A stretch of 64,000 nt of DNA. It comes from Terrabacter sp. 28. Its GTDB lineage: Bacteria; Actinomycetota; Actinomycetes; Actinomycetales; Dermatophilaceae. Positions 52,336 through 60,615 of the stretch are shown here, piece by piece; the first letter of the stretch is position 1, and the number at the start of each line of letters is the position of its first letter. Position numbers and translations under genes: made by a program. Location of the stretch: assembly GCA_000955875.1 (NCBI GenBank), contig JYOE01000008.1:1-64000 (forward strand). The letters are read 5' to 3'. Below the pieces are notes generated by a model. It made no database searches, was not told where the DNA came from, and saw only the letters and a list, made by a program, of their open reading frames with translations.

Positions 52336-52857
52336 GTGGCGGTCAGCAAGGACGAGGCGAACGACGTCTTCCTCGGGCTGCTCCGCGTCCAGAAGCTGCT
52401 CGTGGCGGCTCGCAACACCGCCCCGCGCCTCGAGGACGGCGTCGACGTGACGGCATACCCCGTGCTCTTCGTCGTCGCCGGGGCCGGCACGGCGCGCATC
52501 TCCGACATCGCGACGACGCTCCACAACGACGTGTCCACGGTCAGCCGGCAGGTCAGCTCGCTCGTCGGCCTCGAGCTGCTCGAGAAGAGCGCCGACCCGA
52601 ACGACGGCCGCGCATCCGTCGTGTCACTCACCGAGCGAGGACGCGCGGCCCTCGACCGCATCCAGGCCTCACGGGCCGAGTGGTTCCAGGGGCTGCTCTC
52701 CGACTGGGAGAGCCCCGAGACGGCCGCGTTCGTCGAACGACTGCGCGAGCTCGGCGACGCGCTCGACGCCAACCTCCGGGCCCGGGGTGCAGCGCCGCCC
52801 CCGATGCCCTTCCACACCAGCAGGCTCCTTCAGGACCAGACCCAGAAAGAGGACTGA
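52336..52857 (+). CDS. MarR-family repressor
   Basis: The 173-residue protein has the MarR winged helix (ARISDIATTLHNDVSTVSRQVSSLVGLELLEKSADPNDGRASVVSLTERG) between dimerisation helices. The start is GTG (VAVSKDEAND) with GGAGGG about 7 bases before it; the ATG at 52294 lies inside the operator. It would repress its own operon, including the multidrug transporter whose ATG follows its stop by one base, until a ligand binds. Confidence 0.92.
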   Translation: MAVSKDEANDVFLGLLRVQKLLVAARNTAPRLEDGVDVTAYPVLFVVAGAGTARISDIATTLHNDVSTVSRQVSSLVGLELLEKSADPNDGRASVVSLTERGRAALDRIQASRAEWFQGLLSDWESPETAAFVERLRELGDALDANLRARGAAPPPMPFHTSRLLQDQTQKED

Positions 52858-52858
52858 C

Positions 52859-54613
52859 ATGTCCGACACCACGGCCGAGCCGAACGGCGCGCGAAGCGCA
52901 GCGCCGGGGGCACCGGCAGCCGACCACCCGCCGCTGTCGCACCGCGAGATCGTCACGATCCTCGTCGGGCTCATGATGGGGATGTTCCTCGCGGCGCTCG
53001 ACCAGACCATCGTCGCGAGCGCGATGCGGGTCATCGCCGACGACCTCAAGGACCTCGCCGGTCAGGCGTGGGTCACGACGGCATACCTGATCACGAGCAC
53101 CATCGCGACGCCGCTCTACGGCAAGCTCTCGGACATCTACGGGCGCAAGAAGTTCTTCCTCTTCGCCATCTCGATCTTCACGATCGGCTCGATGCTGTGC
53201 ACCCTCGCGTGGTCGATCCCGTCGCTCGCGGCCTTCCGTGCCGTGCAGGGCATCGGCGCCGGCGGCCTCTTCTCGCTGTCGCTCGCGATCATCGGCGACA
53301 TCGTGCCGCCGCGTGAGCGTGCCAAGTACCAGGGCTACTTCCTCGCCGTCTTCGGCACGTCGAGCGTGCTCGGCCCCGTCATCGGCGGCTTCTTCGCCGG
53401 CCAGGACACCCTTCTCGGCGTCACCGGCTGGCGCTGGGTCTTCCTGGTCAACGTGCCGATCGCCGTCGCGGCGCTCGTCGTCGTGACGCGCACGCTGCAC
53501 CTGCGCCACCACCGCCTCGACCACCGCATCGACTACTGGGGCGCCGTGTCGCTCGCCGTGGCCCTCGTGCCGCTGCTCATCGTCGCCGAGCAGGGCCGCG
53601 AGTGGGGCTGGGGCTCGGGCACCTCGATCCTCTGCTACGTCATCGGCGCCGTCGGGCTCGTGGCGTTCTTCATCATCGAGCGCGCCATGGGCGAGGAGGC
53701 ACTGCTGCCGCTGCGCCTCTTCCGCAACCGCACCGTCGGCGCGGCCTCGGTGGCCTCGATCTTCATCGGCATGGGCATGTTCGGCGGCCTCGCCGCGCTG
53801 CCGCTCTACCTGCAGATCGTCCAGGGCGCGACGCCGACCGAGGCCGGCCTCATGCTGCTGCCGATGACCCTCGGCATCATGAGCGGCTCGATCATCTCGG
53901 GCCAGCTCATCTCGCGCACCGGCCGCTACCGCCACTTCCCGATCATCGGCGCGTTCCTGCTTGTTCTCTCGCTCTTCGGGTTCCACTACATCACCGTCGA
54001 CACGGCGCTGTGGCTCGTCATGGTCGGCATGTACTTCTTCGGCCTGGGTCTCGGCTTCAACTTCCAGCCGCTGACGCTCGCCGTGCAGAACGCCGTCGAC
54101 CGCCGCGACATGGGTGTGGCCACCTCGTCGGCGACCTTCACCCGCCAGATCGGTGGCACGCTCGGCACGGCCGTCTTCCTCTCGATCCTCTTCTCGCAAG
54201 CCGGCACGAGGATCGGCGAGGCGTTCCAGCGGGCCGCCTCGACGCCGGACTTCCGGGCAGCCCTGCGCAACCCGACCGGTGGCGACCCCGCGACGAACAA
54301 GTCGTTCATCGAGGGCCTGCAGGCTCAGGCCCAGGCGGGCGGCAGCGGGGCGGGCAGCTCGGCGCTGCAGGACAGCTCGTTCATCCAGCAGCTCGACCCG
54401 CGCCTCGCCCGGCCGTTCCTCGTGGGCTTCGCCGACTCGATGTCGGTCGTCTTCCTCGCGGCGGCTGCGGTGATGGTGCTCGCGGTCGTCGCGACGTTCT
54501 TCCTGCCGCACGTCGACCTCGGCCCCAAGCCGGGCCAGCCGGGCCAGCCGGGCCAGCCGGGCGCGCAGCAGGGCGACTCCGAGGGTGCCCCGGTCGCTGC
54601 CGCCGGCCACTGA
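52859..54613 (+). CDS. MFS multidrug transporter, DHA2 (14-helix) family
   Basis: The 584-residue transporter shows the 14-helix plan of DHA2 drug:H+ antiporters: LDQTIVASAM in helix 1, GKLSDIYGRKKFF in the loop 2-3 motif A, and GIGAGGLFSLSLAIIGDIVPPRERAKYQG. The C-terminus ends with a GQPGQPGQPGQPG-type repeat encoded by a 9-bp tandem repeat. It directly follows the MarR gene and is presumably induced by the drugs it exports. Confidence 0.92.
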   Translation: MSDTTAEPNGARSAAPGAPAADHPPLSHREIVTILVGLMMGMFLAALDQTIVASAMRVIADDLKDLAGQAWVTTAYLITSTIATPLYGKLSDIYGRKKFFLFAISIFTIGSMLCTLAWSIPSLAAFRAVQGIGAGGLFSLSLAIIGDIVPPRERAKYQGYFLAVFGTSSVLGPVIGGFFAGQDTLLGVTGWRWVFLVNVPIAVAALVVVTRTLHLRHHRLDHRIDYWGAVSLAVALVPLLIVAEQGREWGWGSGTSILCYVIGAVGLVAFFIIERAMGEEALLPLRLFRNRTVGAASVASIFIGMGMFGGLAALPLYLQIVQGATPTEAGLMLLPMTLGIMSGSIISGQLISRTGRYRHFPIIGAFLLVLSLFGFHYITVDTALWLVMVGMYFFGLGLGFNFQPLTLAVQNAVDRRDMGVATSSATFTRQIGGTLGTAVFLSILFSQAGTRIGEAFQRAASTPDFRAALRNPTGGDPATNKSFIEGLQAQAQAGGSGAGSSALQDSSFIQQLDPRLARPFLVGFADSMSVVFLAAAAVMVLAVVATFFLPHVDLGPKPGQPGQPGQPGAQQGDSEGAPVAAAGH

Positions 54614-54631
54614 GGCCCGACAGCCAGGCGC

Positions 54632-54656
54632 GGGTGGGCCCGACGCGGGCCCACCC
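54632..54656. terminator. Bidirectional terminator between two MFS genes
   Basis: GGGTGGGCCCG pairs perfectly with CGGGCCCACCC around ACG between convergent genes. Confidence 0.8.
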
Positions 54657-54682
54657 CGCTCCAGCCGGGCCAGAGGGCGCCG

Positions 54683-55882
54683 TCAGCGGAGGTTGTGCAG
54701 CTCGCGCTTGCTGAGGAAGGCGCGCGTACCCAGGGCCATGACGAACGCGAAGCCGCCGGCGATGACCGCGACCCAGTAGCCGTGCTGAGCGCCGACCCGG
54801 TCGACGACCGCGCCCGAGACCGCCGACCCGGCGGCGATGCCGATGATGAGGCCCGTCAGCACGATCGTCATGCCCTCGTTGAGCTGGGCCTTCGGGACGA
54901 TGCGCTCGATGAGGTTCATCGTCGTGATGAGGGTCGGCGCGGTGGCCATGCCGGCGACGACCATGAGGCCGGCGAGCGCCCACAGGTTGGGCGCGAAGAG
55001 GAGCGGCGCCTCGAGCAGCCCCATGCCCAGCGTGCCCACGATGAGCAGCTTGACGAGGTTGCGCCCGTGCGAGACGTGGCCGAAGACGAGGCCGGCGAGA
55101 CCCGACCCGACGGCATACAGGGCGAGGATGGCGCCGGCCGCGCCCTGCGCGCCGTGGTCCTGCGCGACGGCGAGGGTGACGACCTCGTTGACGCCGAAGA
55201 TCGCCCCGGTCATCACCATGATGAACGCGAGCGGGATGAGGCCCGGGTTGTGGTGCGCGTGGCCCTCGGGGCGCTCGTGGTGCGGCACGACCGGCGGCTC
55301 GGTGGAGCGGGCCGAGAGGAAGACGAGCACACCGATGCCGTAGGCGACCGTGGCGACGACGAAGCCGGCCTCGGGGAACCAGGCGGTGGCGAGCCAGATC
55401 GCGACGACCGGGCCGATGACGAAGGTGAGCTCCTCCATGACCTGCTCGAACGACATCGCCGAGTGCAGCGACCGGGGGTCGTGGGCGAAGATGTGCGTCC
55501 ACCGCGCCCGGGCCATCGTGCCCATGTTGGGGATCGCCCCGCACATCGGGAAGGTGATGAAGAGCAGCCACGAGGGCCAGCCCTTGACCGACGTGACGAC
55601 CGTCAGCACCGCCCAGACGCCCGACCAGAGGAAGAACGGGATGGCGATGCGCCGCTGGCCGTAACGGTCGACGAGGCGGCCCAGGAAGGGCGCGAAAAGC
55701 GCGAGGGCCACCATGCCGACGGCGACGACGGCACCCGCCAGCTCGTACGAGCCGGACCGCGCAGCGACCATCGCGACGACGGCCACACCGAACATCGAGC
55801 CCGCGGTGCGGGCCACCATCCCCCCTGCGATGAAGGTGCGCGCCCCCGGTACCTCGAAGAGAGGTCGGTAGGTCGCGAGCAC
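54683..55882 (-). CDS. MFS transporter, 12-helix, unknown substrate
   Basis: The protein of about 399 residues has 12 hydrophobic helices and MFS motifs (GRLVDRYGQRR in loop 2-3, a YAVGSGLAGLVFGHVSHGRNL region in the second half). A His-rich central loop (PHHERPEGHAHHNPG) may bind metal or mark the cytoplasmic hinge. I use the GTG at 55882 because AAGGAG stands 6 bases before it. No regulator is adjacent. It is convergent with the DHA2 pump. Confidence 0.85.
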   Translation of the reverse strand: MLATYRPLFEVPGARTFIAGGMVARTAGSMFGVAVVAMVAARSGSYELAGAVVAVGMVALALFAPFLGRLVDRYGQRRIAIPFFLWSGVWAVLTVVTSVKGWPSWLLFITFPMCGAIPNMGTMARARWTHIFAHDPRSLHSAMSFEQVMEELTFVIGPVVAIWLATAWFPEAGFVVATVAYGIGVLVFLSARSTEPPVVPHHERPEGHAHHNPGLIPLAFIMVMTGAIFGVNEVVTLAVAQDHGAQGAAGAILALYAVGSGLAGLVFGHVSHGRNLVKLLIVGTLGMGLLEAPLLFAPNLWALAGLMVVAGMATAPTLITTMNLIERIVPKAQLNEGMTIVLTGLIIGIAAGSAVSGAVVDRVGAQHGYWVAVIAGGFAFVMALGTRAFLSKRELHNLR

Positions 55883-55975
55883 GACTGCTCCTTGTCGATC
55901 GGGGACGGCCAACCTCCCCATCCTTGCACCACGTCCCCCGGGGAACGGAAATCGCCGAGGGTCGGGCGGCGCCCC

Positions 55976-56713
55976 TCAGGCGTCGTGTTTGCGCCTCAGC
56001 GACCACATCTGTGGCGAGCGCTCGAGCTCGACGGCGACGTCCCACGGGACGCCCCCGGGAGCGGTCTCACGGCGGAAGCTGGTGACGAGGCGGCGGGCCA
56101 GCGCGGGGTCCTTCGCGACGCGGGCGGCGAGCGCCTTCGCCTGGGACTCGACGTGTTCGTCGTCGTATGCCGCCCACGCCAGTCCCAGGGCCACGGCCCG
56201 GTCGCCGTCGACCTCGTCGCCGAAGAGACCGAGGGCGGCGGCGGCCTCGCGGCCGGCGACACGGTTGAGCAGCGTGAAGTGGCCACCGCCGGGGTGGATG
56301 CCGATCTGGGCGAAGCCGGGCAGCAGCCGGGCGGTGCGCGAGACGATGCGGAGGTCGGTCGCCAGGGCGAGGTTGAGGCCGGCCCCGACGGCTGCGCCGC
56401 GCACGGCCGCGACGGTGGGGAGCCCGATCGACCCGATCGTCGTGAAGGCGGCGTAGACGGTCTCGAGGTTGCGGTAGGCCTCGTCCTCGACCGGGTCGCG
56501 CCCCGTGTCGGCGAGGACGCTGCGCACCGCGCCCGCGCAGAAGTGCCGGCCGCCGGTGACGACGACCGCCCCCACCGAGTCGTCGGACTCGGCCGTGCGG
56601 GCGGCGTCGACGAGCTGGCGGGCCATCTCGACTGAGAGGGCGTTGCGTCGGTCGGGGGCGTCGAGGGTGATGAGGGCGACGCCGTCGTCGACGTCGTAGC
56701 GGACCTCGGTCAT
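55976..56713 (-). CDS. Enoyl-CoA hydratase/isomerase family protein
   Basis: The 245-residue crotonase-fold protein shows the oxyanion-hole motifs GGRHFCAGA and RGAAVGAGLNLALATDLRI. At the usual hydratase second Glu position the sequence reads FAQIGIHPGGGHFTLLNRVAGREAA, with His-Pro-Gly-Gly-Gly, so it keeps one acidic position less than classical hydratases and may catalyse another reaction. The ATG overlaps the stop of the preceding ACAD (ATGA). It is the last gene of a three-gene acyl-CoA operon. Confidence 0.87.
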   Translation of the reverse strand: MTEVRYDVDDGVALITLDAPDRRNALSVEMARQLVDAARTAESDDSVGAVVVTGGRHFCAGAVRSVLADTGRDPVEDEAYRNLETVYAAFTTIGSIGLPTVAAVRGAAVGAGLNLALATDLRIVSRTARLLPGFAQIGIHPGGGHFTLLNRVAGREAAAALGLFGDEVDGDRAVALGLAWAAYDDEHVESQAKALAARVAKDPALARRLVTSFRRETAPGGVPWDVAVELERSPQMWSLRRKHDA

Positions 56714-57819
56714 GGTGCGTGGCTCCTGTGGTCGTGGGACGGCTTGGCGCGGCCGGTGGTGACGAGGGTCCAGAGGCGGTCGTGGCCGGCCGATGCGGCG
56801 AGGGTGGTCAGGGTCTCGTCCCAGTCCTGCAGCGACCCGTACTCGCTGCGGCGGGCGAGGATCGGTTTGGTGAGGGTGTGCAGCTCGTGCTCCAGCGTCG
56901 TGCCGATGGCTCCGAGCACCTGGTGCGCGCTGCGCACGACGACCGACGCGGCGTGGCCCACGCACGACTTGGTGACCCCGACGGCGAAGAGCATGCCGGG
57001 GTCCTGCCAGTCGGAGGCGGCGGCGCGGGCGACGGCGGCGTCGGTGGCGGCGCGGGCGAGGGCGGTCTCGGAGGCGATGTCCGCGACGAGGTGCTGCACC
57101 GCCTGGAACCGGCCGATCGGACGGCCGAACTGGTGACGCTCGCGCACGTGCACCAGCACGATCTCGAGGATCCGCTCCATCGCCCCGACGACCTGGGCCG
57201 ACCGGGCCAGGGCGCCGCGCAGATGGAACTGCTCACCGATCTCGTGCGGCACGAGGGTGCCCGCCTCGAGGTCGTCGACGTCGAACTCGACCGTGTCGCT
57301 GGGCTCACCGGCGAGGTTGCGGCGCTCCTCGATGCCGATCCGGTCGGCCGGCACGTCAGCCACGCGCCACTCGTCGCGGTCCTCCCAGAGGGCCACGACG
57401 CGGCTCGCGTCTCGTGCCCACGTGACGTTGAGCGCGACACCTGAGGGGTCGGGACGGCATACGGTGCGCAGGCCCCCGTCGTTGGGCAGGCCGGCGGCCT
57501 GGAGCAGCCAGCCGCCGAGGACGTCGTGCTCGGCGAGTGGCACGGGCGCCGCCACTGCTGCCGCGAGGCCGAGCAGGGCGGCGGCGTCGACCCAGCTGCC
57601 GCCGCTGCCGCCTGCGGACTCGGAGCCCGTGAGACGGGTCATGCCGAGGTCCTCGAGCCGTTGCCACAGGCCGCGGTCGAGGTCGACGACGGCGGTGGGG
57701 GTCGTGCGGGTGGCGCGGTAGTCGGCGAAGAGGTCGCCGAGCACCTCGACGAGGTCGGGGTCGGGCGCCGTGGGGGCCGCGAGCCGGGCGGCGCCGGTGA
57801 CGTCCTGGGGGCCGGTCAT
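56710..57819 (-). CDS. Acyl-CoA dehydrogenase, degenerate partner subunit
   Basis: The 369-residue protein has the ACAD fold but is divergent: the FAD and substrate signature region reads LRTVCRPDPSGVALNVTWARDASRVV rather than a normal TEPxAGSD motif. HQFGRPIGRFQAVQHLVADIA and the C-terminal HQVLGAIGTTLEHELHTLTKPI are recognisable. Such subunits pair with a canonical ACAD to form alpha2beta2 enzymes in sterol and branched-chain degradation. Its start overlaps the stop of the canonical ACAD gene upstream, strongly suggesting a heteromeric complex. Confidence 0.85.
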   Translation of the reverse strand: MTGPQDVTGAARLAAPTAPDPDLVEVLGDLFADYRATRTTPTAVVDLDRGLWQRLEDLGMTRLTGSESAGGSGGSWVDAAALLGLAAAVAAPVPLAEHDVLGGWLLQAAGLPNDGGLRTVCRPDPSGVALNVTWARDASRVVALWEDRDEWRVADVPADRIGIEERRNLAGEPSDTVEFDVDDLEAGTLVPHEIGEQFHLRGALARSAQVVGAMERILEIVLVHVRERHQFGRPIGRFQAVQHLVADIASETALARAATDAAVARAAASDWQDPGMLFAVGVTKSCVGHAASVVVRSAHQVLGAIGTTLEHELHTLTKPILARRSEYGSLQDWDETLTTLAASAGHDRLWTLVTTGRAKPSHDHRSHAP

Positions 57820-58967
57820 CAGCGCAGTCCCAACCCGCGGGCGATGACGCCGCGCAGGATCTCGTTGGTGCCACCGCGCAGCGTGAAGCCGGGGCGCTGG
57901 AGGATCGCGGCGTGCAGCAGGGTGTCGAGCTCCTCGTCGAGCGCCCAGCCGGTCGCGGTCAGCGTGTCGACGTAGTCGGCGATGTCGCCCTCCTCGGTGG
58001 TGCCGAGCACCTTGACCACGGCAGCGGCGGTGTCGGCGTCCTCGTGCTTCTCGAGTGCAGCCGAGACGGCGAACGACATGTGGTGCAGGGCGGCGACGCG
58101 GGCCACGTGGCGCCCCAGACCGGGGTCGAGGGGCAGCCTGCCGTCGTCCATGGCCTGGGCCGCCGCGGCCAGGAGCTGGAACGTGGACAGCACCCGCTCG
58201 GGCCCACTCCGCTCGTAGGCGAGCTCTGAGGTGACCTGGGTCCAGCCCTCGCCCACGTCGCCGAGCACGCGGTCGTCGGGGATGAACACGCCGTCGAGGT
58301 GCACCTCGTTGAAGTGGTGGTCGCCGCCCATCGACAGGATCGGCCGGATCGTCACCCCAGGTGCCCGCAGGTCGACGATGAACTGGGTCAGGCCGGCGTG
58401 GCGGTGCTCCGGGTCGAGCGGCGCCGAGCGGGCGAGGGCGAAGAACGCGTCGGCCTCGTGGGCACCGCTGGTCCACACCTTGGTGCCGGTGAGGCGCCAG
58501 CCGCCGTCGACCCGCTCGGCGCGGGTGCGCACGCTCGCGAGGTCGGACCCGGAGTCGGGCTCGCTCATGCCGATGCCGAAGACGACCTCGCCGCGGCTGA
58601 TGCCCGGCAGGTAGGCCTGCTTCTGCTCCTCGGTGCCGTAGCGGAGCAGCGACGGCCCGATCTGCCGCTCGCCGACCCAGTGCGCGGCGACCGGCGCGCC
58701 GAAGACGAGGAGCTCCTCGGTGACGACGAAGCGCTCGAGGTAGGTGCGCCCCTGGCCGCCGTAGGCCGTCGGGACGACCATGCCGAGCCAGCCGCGACGG
58801 CCGAGCTCACGGGTGAAGTCGCGGTCCCAGCGGGTGAGCCAGGTGTCGACGTGCGGCACGAAGGCGCCGGCGGCGACCTGCTCGGCGAGGAAGGCACGCA
58901 CCTCGAGGCGCAGCTCGGTCAGGGCAGGCAGCTCGCGGGCTCCCGGCGGGACGAGACGGGGCGACAT
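57819..58967 (-). CDS. Acyl-CoA dehydrogenase, canonical subunit
   Basis: The 382-residue flavoenzyme carries IGMSEPDSGSDLASVRTRAERVDGGWRLTGTKVWTSGAHEAD for FAD and substrate, an AYERSGPERVL segment near the catalytic Glu, and the C-terminal RGGTNEILRGVIARGLGL typical of FadE proteins that form heterotetramers. GAGGAAGG is a strong RBS. It leads the ACAD-ACAD-hydratase operon, whose electrons would go to the EtfD-like protein via ETF. Confidence 0.9.
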   Translation of the reverse strand: MSPRLVPPGARELPALTELRLEVRAFLAEQVAAGAFVPHVDTWLTRWDRDFTRELGRRGWLGMVVPTAYGGQGRTYLERFVVTEELLVFGAPVAAHWVGERQIGPSLLRYGTEEQKQAYLPGISRGEVVFGIGMSEPDSGSDLASVRTRAERVDGGWRLTGTKVWTSGAHEADAFFALARSAPLDPEHRHAGLTQFIVDLRAPGVTIRPILSMGGDHHFNEVHLDGVFIPDDRVLGDVGEGWTQVTSELAYERSGPERVLSTFQLLAAAAQAMDDGRLPLDPGLGRHVARVAALHHMSFAVSAALEKHEDADTAAAVVKVLGTTEEGDIADYVDTLTATGWALDEELDTLLHAAILQRPGFTLRGGTNEILRGVIARGLGLR

Positions 58968-59203
58968 GCTCACCTTCCTCGTGCGACGTCGCAGCGGTTC
59001 GTGCGCCACTCTCCCACACCGGCTGCGGCTCGCCGCGGCACCCCGTGCCCGGTCAGCGCCACGTGCGACCGGATGCGTCTCAGCACCCGGTCGAGGCGTC
59101 TCGACTGGCCGTCGCGAGAGCCTGCCGCGGCGACCCCGCTGATAGCCTCCAACGTCATCAACAGCAGCGCGGCGTGCGGCCGCTGAATGCAGGAGGACAG
59201 TTC

Positions 59204-60226
59204 ATGTCGGCACCAGCCATCGAGAGGGCCGTCGACGCCCTCGACGTCGAGAAGTTCTGGGAGCGCGGCTACGCGATCCTCCCGGGGGTCTACACGCCCG
59301 AGGAGATCGAGGCCTTCCGCCAGGCGGCCTACGCCTCACGCGGCTACGGCGGCGACCTTCTGGCCAACCCCCGTCTGCGCAGCGTCATCACCGACGGGCG
59401 CATGGCCGCGGTGGCCCGCAAGCTGCTGGGCACCGACGAGCTGTTCTACAGCGGTGACAGCTCCTTCACCATCAACGGCACCCAGAAGGGTTGGCACAAG
59501 GACAACGCCGACCGCGTCGACCCCGACGCTCCCGACTGGGCCGACCGCTACACGCAGCTGCGTTTCGGCATCTACTGCCAGGACCACTCGGAGCACACCG
59601 GCGGCCTCAACCTCCGCGTCGGCTCGCACGACCTGCGCAACACGACCGAGGGCGAGAACCTCTACGTCAAGACCAAGCCCGGCGACCTCGCCGTCTGGAG
59701 CATGCGCATCACCCACTCGGGCAACGGCATGCTGCTCAAGGACCCCGAGGCTCCCTTCCCCATGCCGAACGAGCACGACCGCTTCAAGCCCGAGGAGGTC
59801 GCGGAGGCCGACGGCGACCGCATCGCCCTCTTCGTGCACATCGGCGCGGACGACAAGCACGCCAAGCGCTACGCCGACTACACCAAGACCCGCAAGTACC
59901 TCGTCGACGCCTGGCGCATGCGCCCCTACGACGACGAGGCGCGCCAGGCGGCCAAGGACGCCGGCCTCAACCTGCGCGACATGCCGGCCGAGGTCATGAA
60001 CGACCCCAACGCCGGTCTCAACGAGCTGTGGAAGCCCTTCCCGTACGAGGGGCAGAAGAAGGCCCCGGCGGCGGCCAAGCCTGCCGCGGTCGCCGCGCCG
60101 GCTGCCGGGCCCGCCGCGAGCTCGCCGGACTACAAGGCGATCGCCAAGACGACGCTGCGTCGCGCGTACCGTGCGGCTCGCGCCGGCGCCAAGGGTGCGC
60201 GGGACGGCTGGCGCGCCAGCCGCTGA
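59204..60226 (+). CDS. Phytanoyl-CoA dioxygenase family protein (PhyH)
   Basis: The 340-residue protein has the Fe(II)/2-oxoglutarate oxygenase triad of PhyH: H98 and D100 (GWHKDNAD) and H171 (RITHSGNG). The fold extends to about residue 285, and an Ala/Pro/Lys-rich tail (KKAPAAAKPAAVAAPAAG) then leads to a basic helix (KTTLRRAYRAARAGAKGARDGW) that may contact membrane or nucleic acid. PhyH proteins hydroxylate acyl chains or small metabolites. GGAGG precedes the ATG. It diverges from the ACAD operon, hinting at lipid substrates, but the 236-base gap shows no shared operator. Confidence 0.87.
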   Translation: MSAPAIERAVDALDVEKFWERGYAILPGVYTPEEIEAFRQAAYASRGYGGDLLANPRLRSVITDGRMAAVARKLLGTDELFYSGDSSFTINGTQKGWHKDNADRVDPDAPDWADRYTQLRFGIYCQDHSEHTGGLNLRVGSHDLRNTTEGENLYVKTKPGDLAVWSMRITHSGNGMLLKDPEAPFPMPNEHDRFKPEEVAEADGDRIALFVHIGADDKHAKRYADYTKTRKYLVDAWRMRPYDDEARQAAKDAGLNLRDMPAEVMNDPNAGLNELWKPFPYEGQKKAPAAAKPAAVAAPAAGPAASSPDYKAIAKTTLRRAYRAARAGAKGARDGWRASR

Positions 60227-60279
60227 CGCACCAGGCGGTCAGGCCCACACGGGCCGTGTGACCGCCGAGCGGCAACCAC

Positions 60280-60310
60280 GAGGGGCGGAGTCCGACGGAC
60301 TCCGCCCCTC
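60280..60310 (+). terminator. Terminator after the PhyH gene
   Basis: Perfect 14-bp arms (60280-60293 with 60297-60310) enclose GAC. Confidence 0.85.
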
Positions 60311-60360
60311 GTCGCGTCGCGTCGCGACCGCCTCGTGCCGTATGCCGCGCCGAACCCGCC

Positions 60361-60550
60361 ACGTCACTGTTGCGCTCCGTGGAACAGTGACGTAGCCGCC
60401 AGGGGGCGCCGCTCGCCAGATGACTACACCGCTCGCCTACGTCACTGTTGCGCCCCGTGGAACAGTGACGTAGCCGCCAGGGGGCGTCGCTCGCCAGATG
60501 ACTACACCGCTCGCCTACGTCACTGTTGCGCCCCGTGGAACAGTGACGTG
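60361..60550. repeat. 78-bp palindrome-bearing tandem repeat, about 2.4 copies
   Basis: Units begin at 60361, 60439 and 60517; the first two are full length and nearly identical, the third is cut after its palindrome. Each unit holds CGTCACTGTT and AACAGTGACG as perfect arms around 11 bases, and a constant spacer with GCCGCCAGGGGGCG. No gene lies in 60227-60615 apart from the PhyH terminator. Confidence 0.9.
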
Positions 60551-60615
60551 GTGTCCGCGACGAAGACCGTGACCGCACGCACCACGCTCAGCCCGGCGCG
60601 GACCGGGCGCTGCCG

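Noticed and set aside
52628..54610. A 660-codon minus-strand frame over the MFS pump
   Set aside because: It consists of repeated Arg, Asp, Glu and Val typical of antisense membrane-protein codons.
60361..60550. CRISPR array
   Set aside because: The period is constant and the spacers are identical, not unique; only 2.4 copies exist and no cas genes are near.
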